Below are positions 22,207 to 29,716 of a stretch of DNA of 29,716 nt, in pieces (position 1 is the first letter of the stretch; every line of letters starts with the position of its first letter). Both the position numbers and the translations under genes were made by a program. Location: positions 1 to 29,716 of the forward strand of contig DATKFG010000132.1 of NCBI GenBank assembly GCA_035511515.1. Direction: 5' to 3'. The stretch is from VBCK01 sp035511515. Its GTDB lineage: Bacteria; Pseudomonadota; Gammaproteobacteria; Burkholderiales; Burkholderiaceae_F. Below the pieces are notes generated by a model. That model searched no databases. It had not been told where the DNA came from and saw only the letters and a list, made by a program, of their open reading frames with translations.

Positions 22207-23280
22207 ATGCCTGTGTCTCGCGAATACACCTCGGTCAACGCGCGCCGCCCGATCGTCCTGGTAACCGACGCCTGGCACCCGCAGGTCAACGGGGTGGTTC
22301 ACACCTGGAGCTACGTCCAGAGGGAACTCGCGCGGCTGGGCCACCCGCTGCAGGTGATCGACTCGGCCGGATCGCGCGGGGTGCGCGTTCCAGGCGAACC
22401 CGAGCTGCTGCTGTCGACCGAGCCCGCACGCCACGTAAGGCGCCTGCTCGGCACCGAGGTTCCGGGCGCCCTGCACATTGCCACCGAGGGTCCGCTCGGC
22501 TGGGCCGCGCGCGCGCTGGCGCGGGCGGCCGGCTGGCCCTTTACGACCTCGTACCACACGCGTTTTCCGGAGTACCTGAAGGCGCGCTTCGGGCTGCCGG
22601 CGGCCTGGACCTACTCGCTGCTGCGGCGCTTTCACCGCGAGTCGCAGGCGATCCTGGTCCCGACCGAGGCGATGCGCGCAGAGCTGCAGCGCGCCGGATT
22701 CGCGCGAACCCGCGTCTGGGGGCGCGGCGTCGACGCCGTGCGGTTCGCGCCGGGCACGCGCGACGCGCTGAATCTGCCACGCCCGATCCTGCTGTACGCC
22801 GGGCGTGTCGCCCCGGAGAAGAACCTGGAGGCGTTCGCCGCGCTCGATCTGCCCGGATCGCGCGTGGTGGTCGGCGACGGCCCCGACCTGGCCCGGTTGC
22901 GGGCGCGCTACCCCGGCGTGCACTGGCTGGGCCGGCAGCCGCACGACGGCCTGGGGCGCTTCTACGACGCGGCCGACGCGTTCGTGTTTCCGAGCCGCAC
23001 CGACACGTTCGGGCTGGTGATGCTGGAGGCGATGGCGTGCGGCTGCCCTGTGGCCGCCTACCCGGTGACCGGGCCGATCGATGTCGTTACGCCCGGCGTC
23101 AGCGGGGTGCTGGACGAGGACCTGACGCGCGCCTGCCTGCAGGCGCTGCGGCTGGAGCGAAACCAGGTGCGCGCTGCCGCGATCGAGCGCTCGTGGACCT
23201 CGATCGCGCGCGATCTGCTGTCGGTGCTGGTGCCGATCGAAATCAGCCCAGCTCGATGCGCTGAAGCTGCCCGCGCGTAG
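22207..23280 (+). CDS. GT4-family glycosyltransferase
   Basis: A 357-residue retaining glycosyltransferase with the two-domain GT-B fold. The N-terminal domain opens with VLVTDAWHPQVNGVVHTWSYV, the acceptor-side glycine-rich motif of the MgtA/SQD2/PimB group. The C-terminal domain has LLYAGRVAPEKNLEAF and GDGPDLARLRARYP, and the donor-binding EX7E motif is in TDTFGLVMLEAMACGCPV. Such enzymes add sugars (mannose, glucose, sulfoquinovose) to lipids such as diacylglycerol. The substrate cannot be read from sequence. Its last 38 bp overlap the end of the convergent exonuclease gene. Confidence 0.92.
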   Translation: MPVSREYTSVNARRPIVLVTDAWHPQVNGVVHTWSYVQRELARLGHPLQVIDSAGSRGVRVPGEPELLLSTEPARHVRRLLGTEVPGALHIATEGPLGWAARALARAAGWPFTTSYHTRFPEYLKARFGLPAAWTYSLLRRFHRESQAILVPTEAMRAELQRAGFARTRVWGRGVDAVRFAPGTRDALNLPRPILLYAGRVAPEKNLEAFAALDLPGSRVVVGDGPDLARLRARYPGVHWLGRQPHDGLGRFYDAADAFVFPSRTDTFGLVMLEAMACGCPVAAYPVTGPIDVVTPGVSGVLDEDLTRACLQALRLERNQVRAAAIERSWTSIARDLLSVLVPIEISPARCAEAARA

Positions 23281-24655
23281 CGCGCTCCATCGCCTCTCTC
23301 ACGATCCGGAATTCGTCGGCATCGAACGGCGGCAGCGGGGCGGCCGTCAGCGCCCGGGCAGCGGCCGGCCCGTCCGTGGTTCCAAGCCAGCGCCAGCGAT
23401 CGATCACATGCCAGTCGCAGGCCGTTCCGATGCCTGCGTCTTCCACCAGCGCGATCGGGCCCGGGTAGGGCCAGGCCGGCATTCGCCAGGGCTCCAGGGC
23501 TTCGCGCAGCCTGGCCTGGTGGACCTCGGGCGGCTCCACGCCGACGCAGGCTCCGCGGCAGCGGCGCAGCTGGTAGTTGAAGCAGGGCGTTGCGTCCTGT
23601 GCGGTGCGGCGGCGCCCTTCCAGCCCCAGCGCCTTCAGGCACAGGCCCTGTTCGGTGGCCAGCCGGATGATCGATGCGCGCGCGGCGCCGCGCGAGCCGA
23701 ACGGGCCAAAGTACTCGTGCTGCGCCGACTCGGGCAGATCGACGGCCCGGATCCAGCGGGGCCGTCCGTCCAGCAGGCCCAGAGCGCCCTGTCCCAGCTG
23801 GCGGCGCAGCCGCACGTTGTGCGCCGGCATGCGCTGCTTGATGAGCTGCGACTCGCGCAGCAGCGCGCCGATCTGCCCGGCGGTACGCTCCCAGTCGATC
23901 CGCTCGACTTCGCGCGCCAGCCGCAGGCTGCGTTCGTCCCAGGCGTCGGCCGAAAAGTGGGCCGCAACACGGGCTTTCAGGTCGATGCTCTTGCCGACGT
24001 ACAGCGCGCGCTCGGCGGCCCCGACCATCACGTACACGCCGGGCGCGGCGGGTATCCGGTCCAGCGCATCCGGCCCCAGCGCCGCCGGCAGGCCCGGGCG
24101 CACCAGCAGGGCGCGTACGGCCTCCTCGATCTCGCAGCGGGGCACCCGTTCATACAGCCGCTGCACGAAGCCCCACAGCAGACGGGCGTCACCCAGAGCC
24201 CGGTGGCGCTCCGAAGCGTCCAGCCCGAAACGCGCCGCGATCGCGTCCAGCGAGTGGCTGCCGCGGTCCGGGTACAGGCGCCGGCTCAGCCGCACCGTGC
24301 ACAACATTCGCGCGGTCCACGCGATGCCGGCGCGGGCGAATTCGGACCTGAGGAAGCCGAAATCGAAGCGCGCGTTGTGCGCGACGAAAATGGCGTCCTC
24401 GAACGCGTCGTACAGGCGCTCGGCCAGCTCGGCAAACGGCGGCGCCGACCGCACCATCGGGTCGCTGATGCCGGTCAACCAGGAAATCTGCGACGGAATG
24501 GGCACGCCCGGATTCACCAGCGAGGACCATTCGCCGGTGCGCAGCTCGCCCCGGTCGCCGTCGACCGTGACGACCGCAACCTCGGTGATCCGGTCGCGCG
24601 CCGGATCGGTCCCGGTCGTTTCGACGTCGACGAAGCAGGTGCGTGGCCCGAACAC
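23243..24655 (-). CDS. DnaQ-type 3'-5' exonuclease fused to GIY-YIG (UvrC/Cho-like) nuclease
   Basis: A 470-residue two-enzyme fusion. The N-terminal DEDDh exonuclease (about 5-170) has Asp10/Glu12 in FVDVETTG, the middle motif FVAHNARFDFGFL and the last motif RHRALGDARL. The GIY-YIG domain (about 198-285) has GVYVMVG, then ALYVGKSIDLKARVAAHF and the catalytic Glu region LLRESQLIKQRMP. A UvrC-like cysteine segment follows (TPCFNYQLRRCRGACVG), and the remaining 110 or so residues resemble the Cho C-terminus. Such proteins make the 3' incision in nucleotide excision repair and may trim the end. The start is GTG 24655; no earlier start exists in frame. It lies 29 bp after the DUF1993 gene, at the end of a likely operon. 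Confidence 0.92.
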   Translation of the reverse strand: MFGPRTCFVDVETTGTDPARDRITEVAVVTVDGDRGELRTGEWSSLVNPGVPIPSQISWLTGISDPMVRSAPPFAELAERLYDAFEDAIFVAHNARFDFGFLRSEFARAGIAWTARMLCTVRLSRRLYPDRGSHSLDAIAARFGLDASERHRALGDARLLWGFVQRLYERVPRCEIEEAVRALLVRPGLPAALGPDALDRIPAAPGVYVMVGAAERALYVGKSIDLKARVAAHFSADAWDERSLRLAREVERIDWERTAGQIGALLRESQLIKQRMPAHNVRLRRQLGQGALGLLDGRPRWIRAVDLPESAQHEYFGPFGSRGAARASIIRLATEQGLCLKALGLEGRRRTAQDATPCFNYQLRRCRGACVGVEPPEVHQARLREALEPWRMPAWPYPGPIALVEDAGIGTACDWHVIDRWRWLGTTDGPAAARALTAAPLPPFDADEFRIVREAMERATRGQLQRIELG

Positions 24656-24684
24656 GGCGGCCGTCGCCGGCGTGAAGGGTTGCC

Positions 24685-25197
24685 TCAGTGCGGGTCCGGG
24701 CCCAGAAAGTCGCTCTTGCCGATCGGCACGCCGTTGTGACGCAGGATGTCGTAGGCCGTGGTCGAATGAAAGAAAAAGTTCGGCAGCGCGAAGTGCGTCA
24801 GGAACTGCAGGCCGGAAAAGCGCAGGGTCCGGGTGGCGGTCTTTATCTCGATCGCGCGGTCCTCGGATCCGTCGATTTGCCCGGGCTTGAAGCCGTCCAG
24901 GAACGCGATGGTTCGGGCGATGCGCCCCTTGAGCTGCTCGAAGCCGACTTCGACATCGTCGAATTTTGGCGGCGCCTCGCCGGCCAGGCGGGCGGCGGCA
25001 CCCTTGGCGAAATCGCTGGCGAGCTGGACCTGGCGCGTCAATGGGAGCATGTCCGGATACAGCCGCGCATCCAGCAGCGCGGCCGGATCGATCTTGCCCT
25101 CCTGCGCGTGCGCAGCGGCCTTGTCGAGGATCATCGACAGATTGGTCAACGACCGGCGCAATGCCGGAATCGAAACCGAGTACATGGATACAGGCAT
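24685..25197 (-). CDS. DUF1993-family protein
   Basis: A 170-residue soluble protein. SVSIPALRRSLTNLSMILDKAAAHA at the N-terminus, then DMLPLTRQVQLASDFAKGAAARLAG and FSGLQFLTHFALPNFFFHSTTAYDILRHNGVPIGK at the C-terminus match the DUF1993 family, whose helical-bundle fold resembles DinB-like proteins. Function is unknown in the family. The ATG at 25197 shares one base with the stop of the SET gene (TGATG), so they are translationally coupled. A second ATG at 25185 is possible. Confidence 0.92.
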   Translation of the reverse strand: MPVSMYSVSIPALRRSLTNLSMILDKAAAHAQEGKIDPAALLDARLYPDMLPLTRQVQLASDFAKGAAARLAGEAPPKFDDVEVGFEQLKGRIARTIAFLDGFKPGQIDGSEDRAIEIKTATRTLRFSGLQFLTHFALPNFFFHSTTAYDILRHNGVPIGKSDFLGPDPH

Positions 25198-25700
25198 CAG
25201 CGCACCCCGTTGCGTTTCTTGATGGCGAGCATGGTACCGCGGCATTGCGTACTGCCGCAGCGGCACTGGTACTGCCGTTTCAGCGTGGGCGTCAGGCGCT
25301 CGTCGACGACCAGGCAGTAGTCGTAGGACAGCTCCTCGCCGCGGCGGATGTCGCGCAGCGCCTGGATGTAGACGCGCCCGTCGTCGGTTTCCTCGGTTTC
25401 GCAGTTCGGCTCGCAGGAGTGATTGATCCAGCGCGCCGAGTTGCCGGCGACGTTGGCGTCGATCACATGACGGCCGTCGTCCAGAGAAAAGTAGAACGTG
25501 TGGTGTGGATCCTGCGGATCGGATGGCGGACGGCGATCGGCCTGGCGCCACGTGATGCGCTCGCCCCGGTACTCGATGACGCGTTCGCCCTGCCGGATGC
25601 GGCGTGCCGCGTAAACGCCCCGGCCGTGTATGCGGGAATCGCGCACCTCGATCTTCTTGCGGCGTGTGCCGGTCCCGGTCTTCGTGCTGTTGCTTGGCAT
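25197..25700 (-). CDS. SET-domain protein-lysine methyltransferase
   Basis: A 167-residue SET protein. After a basic N-terminus (RRKKIEVRDSRIHGRGVYAAR) the SET core shows the cofactor and pseudoknot motifs NHSCEPNC (93-100) and GEELSYDY (121-128), with the catalytic Tyr in the latter. A post-SET cysteine module (QCRCGSTQCRG, 145-155) with Cys98/100-region partners completes a zinc site, as in eukaryotic histone methyltransferases. The domain is almost the whole protein. Small SET proteins of this sort occur in many betaproteobacteria, where targets may be a histone-like or ribosomal protein. ATG 25700 begins 32 bp after the upstream gene's stop. A long open frame upstream is a shadow of that gene. 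Confidence 0.93.
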   Translation of the reverse strand: MPSNSTKTGTGTRRKKIEVRDSRIHGRGVYAARRIRQGERVIEYRGERITWRQADRRPPSDPQDPHHTFYFSLDDGRHVIDANVAGNSARWINHSCEPNCETEETDDGRVYIQALRDIRRGEELSYDYCLVVDERLTPTLKRQYQCRCGSTQCRGTMLAIKKRNGVR

Positions 25701-25732
25701 TTTGAATCGGGGCCTCCCGGTCCCCTGCTGGT

Positions 25733-27949
25733 TCAATCGGACCACAGCTCCCTGAACGCCTGCGCCGGCCGGCTCTTGATGATCGCCAGCAGGTTGCTGA
25801 ACTGGTCGGTCCATACGCCGACCCGTGGATCGGACTTCAACACCTCGGTGCGGCCCGCCAACGGCGCCTGCTCGAGCGCGTCCGGCCGGGCCGCGACCAG
25901 CACCCAGTCGGAGCTGGAGGCGTGCGTGTTGTCCTCGTCCGGCTCGTCGCGCACCAGCCGCGCATTCAGGCCCAGGTCTTCGGCCAGATTCGCGAGCACC
26001 GGTTTCAGATCGAGAAAGCGGTTGGAGATGTGCACGGCGACGATGCCGCCGTCGGCCACGCAGCGCGTATAGACCTCGATCGCCTGCCGCGTCAGCAGGT
26101 GCACGGGAATCGAGTCGCTCGAAAACGCATCGACCGCCAGCACGTCGAATCGAGGCGCCGGGCCGCGCTCGAGCTCCCGCTGCAGCGACAGCCGGGCATC
26201 GCCCAGCACGATCTGCACGTCGGCCGGCGTCGAGCTCAGGTACGAGAACTCGCGGCGGGCGATCGCCACCACGTCGGGATCGAGTTCGTAAAAACGCACC
26301 GTGTCCGCGGCGCGCCCATAGGCCGACAGCGTGCCCGTTCCCAGTCCGATCACACCCAGGCGAATCGCCGCGCGGCGCTGCTGCGCGGCCTGGATCGCCA
26401 GGCCGACTCCCGAGCTGCGCGCGTAGTACGAGCCGGGCTGCAGGCGGTCGGCGCCACGGGTCGGCTGCTCGCCGTGCAGGATCACGCCGTGCAGCAGCCG
26501 GCGCACCTGCTGGTCGCCCTCGCCGACTTGCCGCACGCGCAGGGTTCCGTAGAAGTTGCGTTGCATCAGGATAACGTCGGTTCGGAGAAATCGGACAAAG
26601 TCGAGGTCCCAGTATGCGGTGGCCACGCCCGCCACCGACGCCAATCCGCACAGGATCCAGCGGCGGGCGGTGCCTGGGCCCGGGCGCGTCCACGCAGTGG
26701 CCAGTGCGGACACGCACACGGCGGCGAGCGCGATCGGAAATTCGTACACGCTGTCAAAAACGCGCGGCGCGACCAGACCGGCGAAGATCCCGCCGAGCGC
26801 GCCGCCCAGCGCAATCATCAGGTAAAAGCGCGTCAACTGCCCGGCGGCGGGCTTGCGCGCGGCCAGCTCGCCGTGGCAGAACAGGCACGTGAGCAGCACG
26901 CCGGCACAGTACAGCGGCACCGACAGGGACACGTCGAGCACGCCGCTCGAGGCCGAAAGACCGACCGCCATCAATACGGCGCTGGCCAGCGCAGCCGGAA
27001 TGCCCCAGCCCGGTGCATACCAGCCGCGACCCCCGCGGCCCTCGAAGGCGAGCACGAAACTGAGCAGATACAGGGTCAGAGGGGCCAGCCAGAGGAACGG
27101 AACCGAAGCCACGTTCTGCGAGATGTGGGCGGTGGCCCCGAGCAGGATCACGACACCGAGCGCGGACAGACCGAGCCATGCGAGTGGGGCCCTCACCCCC
27201 GACCCCTCTCCCGCAAGCGGGAGAGGGGAGGAACGGCCTCCCTCTCCTACCCTGGGGGGAGAAACGCCAGGGGGTGCTGGTTCCTCCCCTCTCCCGCTTG
27301 CGGGAGAGGGGCTGAGCTTGCCCTGCGTAGCCGGGCTACGCCCGGCGAAGCAGGGGGTGAGGGTGGAGGCGCGCCGCGATGCGCGCCACGCTGCGCCCGA
27401 GCAGGCCAGCACGAACGCCAGGTAGGCCACGCTCCAGCCCAGCGCCTGCGCGCGCGAGCCGTAGTGCGGCTCGATCAGCAGCGGAAAGGCCACCAGAGCC
27501 GCCAGCGAACCGGCGTTGGACAGGGCGAACAGTCGGTACACCGAGTCGGCGGGCGAGCGCCGCGCCACCCAGGACTGCAGCAGCGGCCCCGTCGAGGCCA
27601 GCAGGAAATACGGCGGGCCGATCGTCGCCGCCAGCAGCACCAGGATCGCGACCGCGGCGTCCTGGCCGCCGGTCGGGTGGAAGCGGTCGGCAGCCACGAT
27701 CGGCAGGCACAGCAGGCTCGCGGCCAGCAGCGAGGTGTGGATCAGCCACTGCCGGCGCGGCGACAGCCGGCCCACCAGCCAGTGTGCGTAGCCGTACCCG
27801 GCCAGCAACAGCGTCTGGAAAAACACCATGCAGGTCGTCCACACCCCGGCGCCGCCGCCGAACCAGGGCAGGATCTGCTTGGCGATGATCGGCTGGACCA
27901 GGAACAGCAGGACGGCGGACAGCGCGATCGAAGCGGCGTACAGCGCCAT
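25733..27949 (-). CDS. Fused MFS-like membrane / spermidine-synthase-like protein with in-frame palindromic insert
   Basis: A 738-residue fusion. Residues 1-190 and 255-470 are membrane helices of the MFS-like module (FLVQPIIAKQILPWFGG at the start is typical of these fusions); the C-terminal 260 residues form a Rossmann-fold spermidine-synthase-like domain with LGVIGLGTGTLSAYG, the acidic YELDPDVVAIA and DVLAVDAFSSDSIPVHLLT. The usual polyamine substrate residues are not evident, so aminopropyl transfer is uncertain. Residues about 196-253 are a low-complexity Pro/Ser/Gly/Arg loop coded by the palindromic element at 27190-27363; without it the sequence would read RASRRAST-PLAWLGL, in frame. 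It is the first gene of a four-gene operon. Confidence 0.9.
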   Translation of the reverse strand: MALYAASIALSAVLLFLVQPIIAKQILPWFGGGAGVWTTCMVFFQTLLLAGYGYAHWLVGRLSPRRQWLIHTSLLAASLLCLPIVAADRFHPTGGQDAAVAILVLLAATIGPPYFLLASTGPLLQSWVARRSPADSVYRLFALSNAGSLAALVAFPLLIEPHYGSRAQALGWSVAYLAFVLACSGAAWRASRRASTLTPCFAGRSPATQGKLSPSPASGRGEEPAPPGVSPPRVGEGGRSSPLPLAGEGSGVRAPLAWLGLSALGVVILLGATAHISQNVASVPFLWLAPLTLYLLSFVLAFEGRGGRGWYAPGWGIPAALASAVLMAVGLSASSGVLDVSLSVPLYCAGVLLTCLFCHGELAARKPAAGQLTRFYLMIALGGALGGIFAGLVAPRVFDSVYEFPIALAAVCVSALATAWTRPGPGTARRWILCGLASVAGVATAYWDLDFVRFLRTDVILMQRNFYGTLRVRQVGEGDQQVRRLLHGVILHGEQPTRGADRLQPGSYYARSSGVGLAIQAAQQRRAAIRLGVIGLGTGTLSAYGRAADTVRFYELDPDVVAIARREFSYLSSTPADVQIVLGDARLSLQRELERGPAPRFDVLAVDAFSSDSIPVHLLTRQAIEVYTRCVADGGIVAVHISNRFLDLKPVLANLAEDLGLNARLVRDEPDEDNTHASSSDWVLVAARPDALEQAPLAGRTEVLKSDPRVGVWTDQFSNLLAIIKSRPAQAFRELWSD
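27190..27363. repeat. Palindromic element C, nested hairpins inside the MFS/spermidine-synthase-like gene
   Basis: The element has ends CCCTCACCCCC (27190-27200) and GGGGGTGAGGG (27353-27363), the same as copies A and B in the pseudopilin genes. Inside lie two copies of a hairpin of the form CCCCTCTCCCGC-AAGCGGGAGAGGGG (near 27203-27228 and 27286-27311) and a third palindromic part around the sequence CCCTGCGTAGCCGGGC (27330-27355). Length is 174 bp, 58 codons, with no stop in the gene's frame. Confidence 0.9.
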
Positions 27950-28199
27950 GGACCGCTAGCGGCGCCCGCTTTCCCGATCCGAAGTCGAAAGCGACTGCAC
28001 GAGACGCCGGTCTTTGGAGCCAGGGTTTATCGGAGGGACATGCACGGTGGAAGCGGGCGCGATTCTCGCACGGCTTCGATCCCCGCAACTGGCCGGCGGA
28101 TTCGGCCCTTAATCCGCGTTCGTCCGGCGCCCCGCGATCTACCGTTTCGAGCGATGGGGCGAAGAGGGTTCGCGTTCCGCAAGGTCGCTGCCTAACGAG
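27950..28199. other. Divergent intergenic region
   Basis: About 250 bp separate the divergent MFS/spermidine-synthase-like gene and the HDOD gene. It is somewhat less GC-rich than the genes and should hold both promoters, but I cannot pick a convincing -35/-10 pair for either. No gene or RNA is evident. Confidence 0.4.
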
Positions 28200-29459
28200 A
28201 TGCGATTGTTCGAGTTTACGGACCGCAACCGGACGCGGGACGCGGATTCCGATCCGCTTGCGCTGGCCGGCGTTCATGTGGGCTGGCGCGTGCTGGTCGG
28301 TCGCGACCGGCGCCCGATCGGCGTGCGGTTGACGCTGGGTCGCACCGGCGCCGAGCCGGCCGCGCCCGCGTTGAGCACGCTGCTCGACAACGTGCTGACC
28401 GGCCTGACCTCCCAATCCGATGAACAACCCGTGTTTCCGCAGGGACTGATCGTGCTGTCGCCCCGCGGTTTCGAGACCGATGCGGTGATGTCGGAGTGGC
28501 GCGCTCCGCGCAACGTGCTGCTCGAAGTCGGCCAGAGCGACCTGGACGACGAACGCGCGCTGCGTGGGATGTTCGAGATACAGAAGCAGGGCGTGCGTAT
28601 CGCGCTGCGCCTGGACAACCCGGTCGCCGCCTCGGCGGAGCGGTTGTCCTTTTTCCAGTACGTGGTGGCACGGTCGCGCGAGGCGCTGCCGCCCGGCTTC
28701 GATCCGCGCGGCGTTTCGGTGGTGACGCTGGACGATTCGACGCACCAGGGCCTGGAGGCCGATTTTGCCGCCGGCATCCACGCCACGGCCGGCTGGCCGC
28801 TGGTGGCGGTCGCCCGGCGCGAGCCGCAGGGGCTGTCGCCGGCGCAGACGGCCGTGTTCGAGCTGATACGCCTGGTGCAGGCCGACGCCGACGTGCGCGA
28901 TCTTCAAAGCGTGTTCAAGGGCGAGCCGCTGCTGGCCTACCTGCTGCTCACGCTCGCCAACAGCGCAGCGTTTCGCCGCTCAACGCCCGTTTCGTCGCTG
29001 GGCCACGCGATCGCTCTGCTCGGTTACCAGAGGCTGATCAAGTGGCTGGTGCTGTTGCTGGCAATCGCCGGCAAGGAGCCGGGCACGGCGCCGCTGATGT
29101 TCGTTGCGGTGGCGCGCGGACATCTGCTGGAGAACCTGCTGGCCGCGGGCGGGCGGACGATGGCGCAGCGGGACGACGGATTCATCGTGGGAGCATTCTC
29201 GCTGCTGGACGCGATCACCGGGCAGACGCTGGGCGACCTGCTGCAGGACGTGCGTCTGCCCGACGCCATCACCGATGCGCTGCTCGCAGGCACCGGGCCG
29301 TATGCGCCGCTGCTCGACATCGCGCGCGGCTTCGAGGCGGCCGATCCGCTGGCTCTGGCGCGCACCAAGGCCGAGCTGAACGTGGATCCGGCCGACGCGA
29401 ACCGCGCCTTGCTGCTGGCGCTGGCCGCAGCCGATTCGCTGCAATCGCTGATCCGGTAG
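28200..29459 (+). CDS. HDOD-domain signalling protein (YuxH/EAL-HDOD-like)
   Basis: A 419-residue protein. Residues about 1-200 follow the pattern of a degenerate EAL-like domain (FPQGLIVLSPRGFET, NVLLEVGQSDLDD, GVRIALRLDN), without the EAL signature or metal-binding residues, so it should not cleave cyclic di-GMP. The HDOD domain (about 215-415) has LIRLVQADADVRDLQSVFKGEPLLAYLLLTLANSAAFRR and SLGHAIALLGYQRLIKWLVLLL. Proteins of this layout act as scaffolds in signalling networks. ATG 28200 is the first start in frame and fits the domain boundary. It is divergent from the fusion gene. Confidence 0.9.
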   Translation: MRLFEFTDRNRTRDADSDPLALAGVHVGWRVLVGRDRRPIGVRLTLGRTGAEPAAPALSTLLDNVLTGLTSQSDEQPVFPQGLIVLSPRGFETDAVMSEWRAPRNVLLEVGQSDLDDERALRGMFEIQKQGVRIALRLDNPVAASAERLSFFQYVVARSREALPPGFDPRGVSVVTLDDSTHQGLEADFAAGIHATAGWPLVAVARREPQGLSPAQTAVFELIRLVQADADVRDLQSVFKGEPLLAYLLLTLANSAAFRRSTPVSSLGHAIALLGYQRLIKWLVLLLAIAGKEPGTAPLMFVAVARGHLLENLLAAGGRTMAQRDDGFIVGAFSLLDAITGQTLGDLLQDVRLPDAITDALLAGTGPYAPLLDIARGFEAADPLALARTKAELNVDPADANRALLLALAAADSLQSLIR

Positions 29460-29496
29460 CGCGGACCGGGACGGGCCAGCGGCCGCCCGGCGGCCT

Positions 29497-29505
29497 TGGC
29501 ATAAT
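29497..29505 (+). promoter_or_regulatory. Extended -10 promoter for the last gene
   Basis: TGG followed by CATAAT (29497-29505) is an extended -10 match, 26 bp before the GTG start at 29532. The region is clearly richer in A/T than its flanks. No convincing -35 is seen, which extended -10 promoters can lack. Confidence 0.4.
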
Positions 29506-29531
29506 TGAACCCCCTCGCCAACCGCGTTGTC

Positions 29532-29716
29532 GTGCCCGCCGTGAACAAGGCCAACAAGTCCAAGGTGCTCGATTTCGAGGCGCCCGTCTGGCGTCAGCCC
29601 GACGGCTCGCCGGTGTCCTGCCTCGAGAAGCTCAAAGTGCTGAACGAGAATTACGCCGAGCTGCGGCAGATCGCGCAGGATGCGCTCGAAGATGCGCTGA
29701 TCATGGGGTGCAGCGA
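29532..29716 (+). CDS. Conserved small betaproteobacterial protein (3' end outside window)
   Basis: The frame is open from GTG 29532 to the end of the window and encodes at least 61 residues. VLDFEAPVWRQPDGSPVSCLEKLKVLNENYAEL followed by QIAQDALEDALIMGC looks like a small conserved protein of unknown function that I have seen in Burkholderiales genomes; I give no name. GTG 29541, nine bases further on, is an equal alternative start (VNKANKSKV). An extended -10 lies just upstream. Confidence 0.75.
   Translation, partial: MPAVNKANKSKVLDFEAPVWRQPDGSPVSCLEKLKVLNENYAELRQIAQDALEDALIMGCS

Noticed and set aside
27190..27363. The palindromic repeats as a CRISPR array or as intrinsic terminators
   Set aside because: Copies are few, differently spaced and palindromic without regular unique spacers; they lie inside genes and lack T-runs.
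25922..28195. A plus-strand open frame of 757 codons opposite the MFS/spermidine-synthase-like gene
   Set aside because: It is an antisense shadow; the minus strand encodes recognisable membrane helices and a Rossmann domain.

Overview
The window reads as chromosomal DNA of a GC-rich betaproteobacterium, most likely Burkholderiales. Third codon positions are strongly G/C. Gene content supports this: NarX/NarL-type and QseBC-type two-component systems, a DsbD-family reductase, a DUF3014 protein, a fused MFS/spermidine-synthase-like protein, a bacterial SET protein and an HDOD protein. No rRNA, tRNA, CRISPR array, integrase or complete insertion sequence was seen.

Layout. (1) 1-333 is the 3' end of a small, probably secreted protein. 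(2) 707-4420 holds two paralogous soluble PAS/HisKA_3 sensor kinases flanking a lytic transglycosylase and a degenerate PCu(A)C-type copper-chaperone-like protein. (3) 15140 down to 4427 (minus strand) is one tightly packed operon for a type II secretion/type IV pilus-like machine: GspG major pseudopilin, GspF platform, GspE ATPase, PilM/N/O/P-like inner-membrane assembly proteins, a TPR-secretin lipoprotein and three minor pseudopilin-like proteins. It ends with a NarL-type response regulator whose Shine-Dalgarno overlaps the preceding stop codon. The two kinases lie just beyond this regulator, converging on it, so they are its obvious candidate partners. (4) 15370-17452 (minus) is a QseBC/PmrAB-like pair. 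(5) 17743-23280 (plus) carries DsbD, an aldo/keto reductase, a DUF3014 protein, a small hypothetical protein and a GT4 glycosyltransferase. (6) 27949 down to 23243 (minus) carries the MFS/spermidine-synthase-like fusion, SET methyltransferase, DUF1993 protein and a DnaQ-exonuclease/GIY-YIG fusion. (7) 28200 to the end (plus) carries an HDOD protein and the start of a conserved small protein.

The most unusual feature is a set of GC-rich palindromic elements lying inside open reading frames. Two near-identical copies, each with 43-bp inverted arms, sit at the same place in two adjacent pseudopilin genes, inside the codons for the prepilin leader just upstream of GFTLIE. They lengthen the leaders to 51-52 residues. 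In the first copy, removing exactly 129 bp restores an 8-residue canonical leader. In both copies the downstream arm also offers a purine-rich Shine-Dalgarno-like run and a GTG codon that would give a normal 5- or 7-residue leader, and this start would lie inside a very stable RNA hairpin. A 174-bp element with the same termini is read in frame inside the MFS/spermidine-synthase-like gene, and a different 102-bp palindromic block is read in frame inside dsbD. This resembles in-frame palindromic elements known from Rickettsia, and suggests either a portable translation-start/leader switch or coding-tolerant repeats.

Possible regulatory features include a sigma70-like promoter with a dyad in its 17-bp spacer ahead of the secretion operon, a similar arrangement ahead of the first kinase, and a cluster of CTTAA sites between the QseB-like regulator and dsbD. 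All functions are inferred from reading the sequence; no database search was run.
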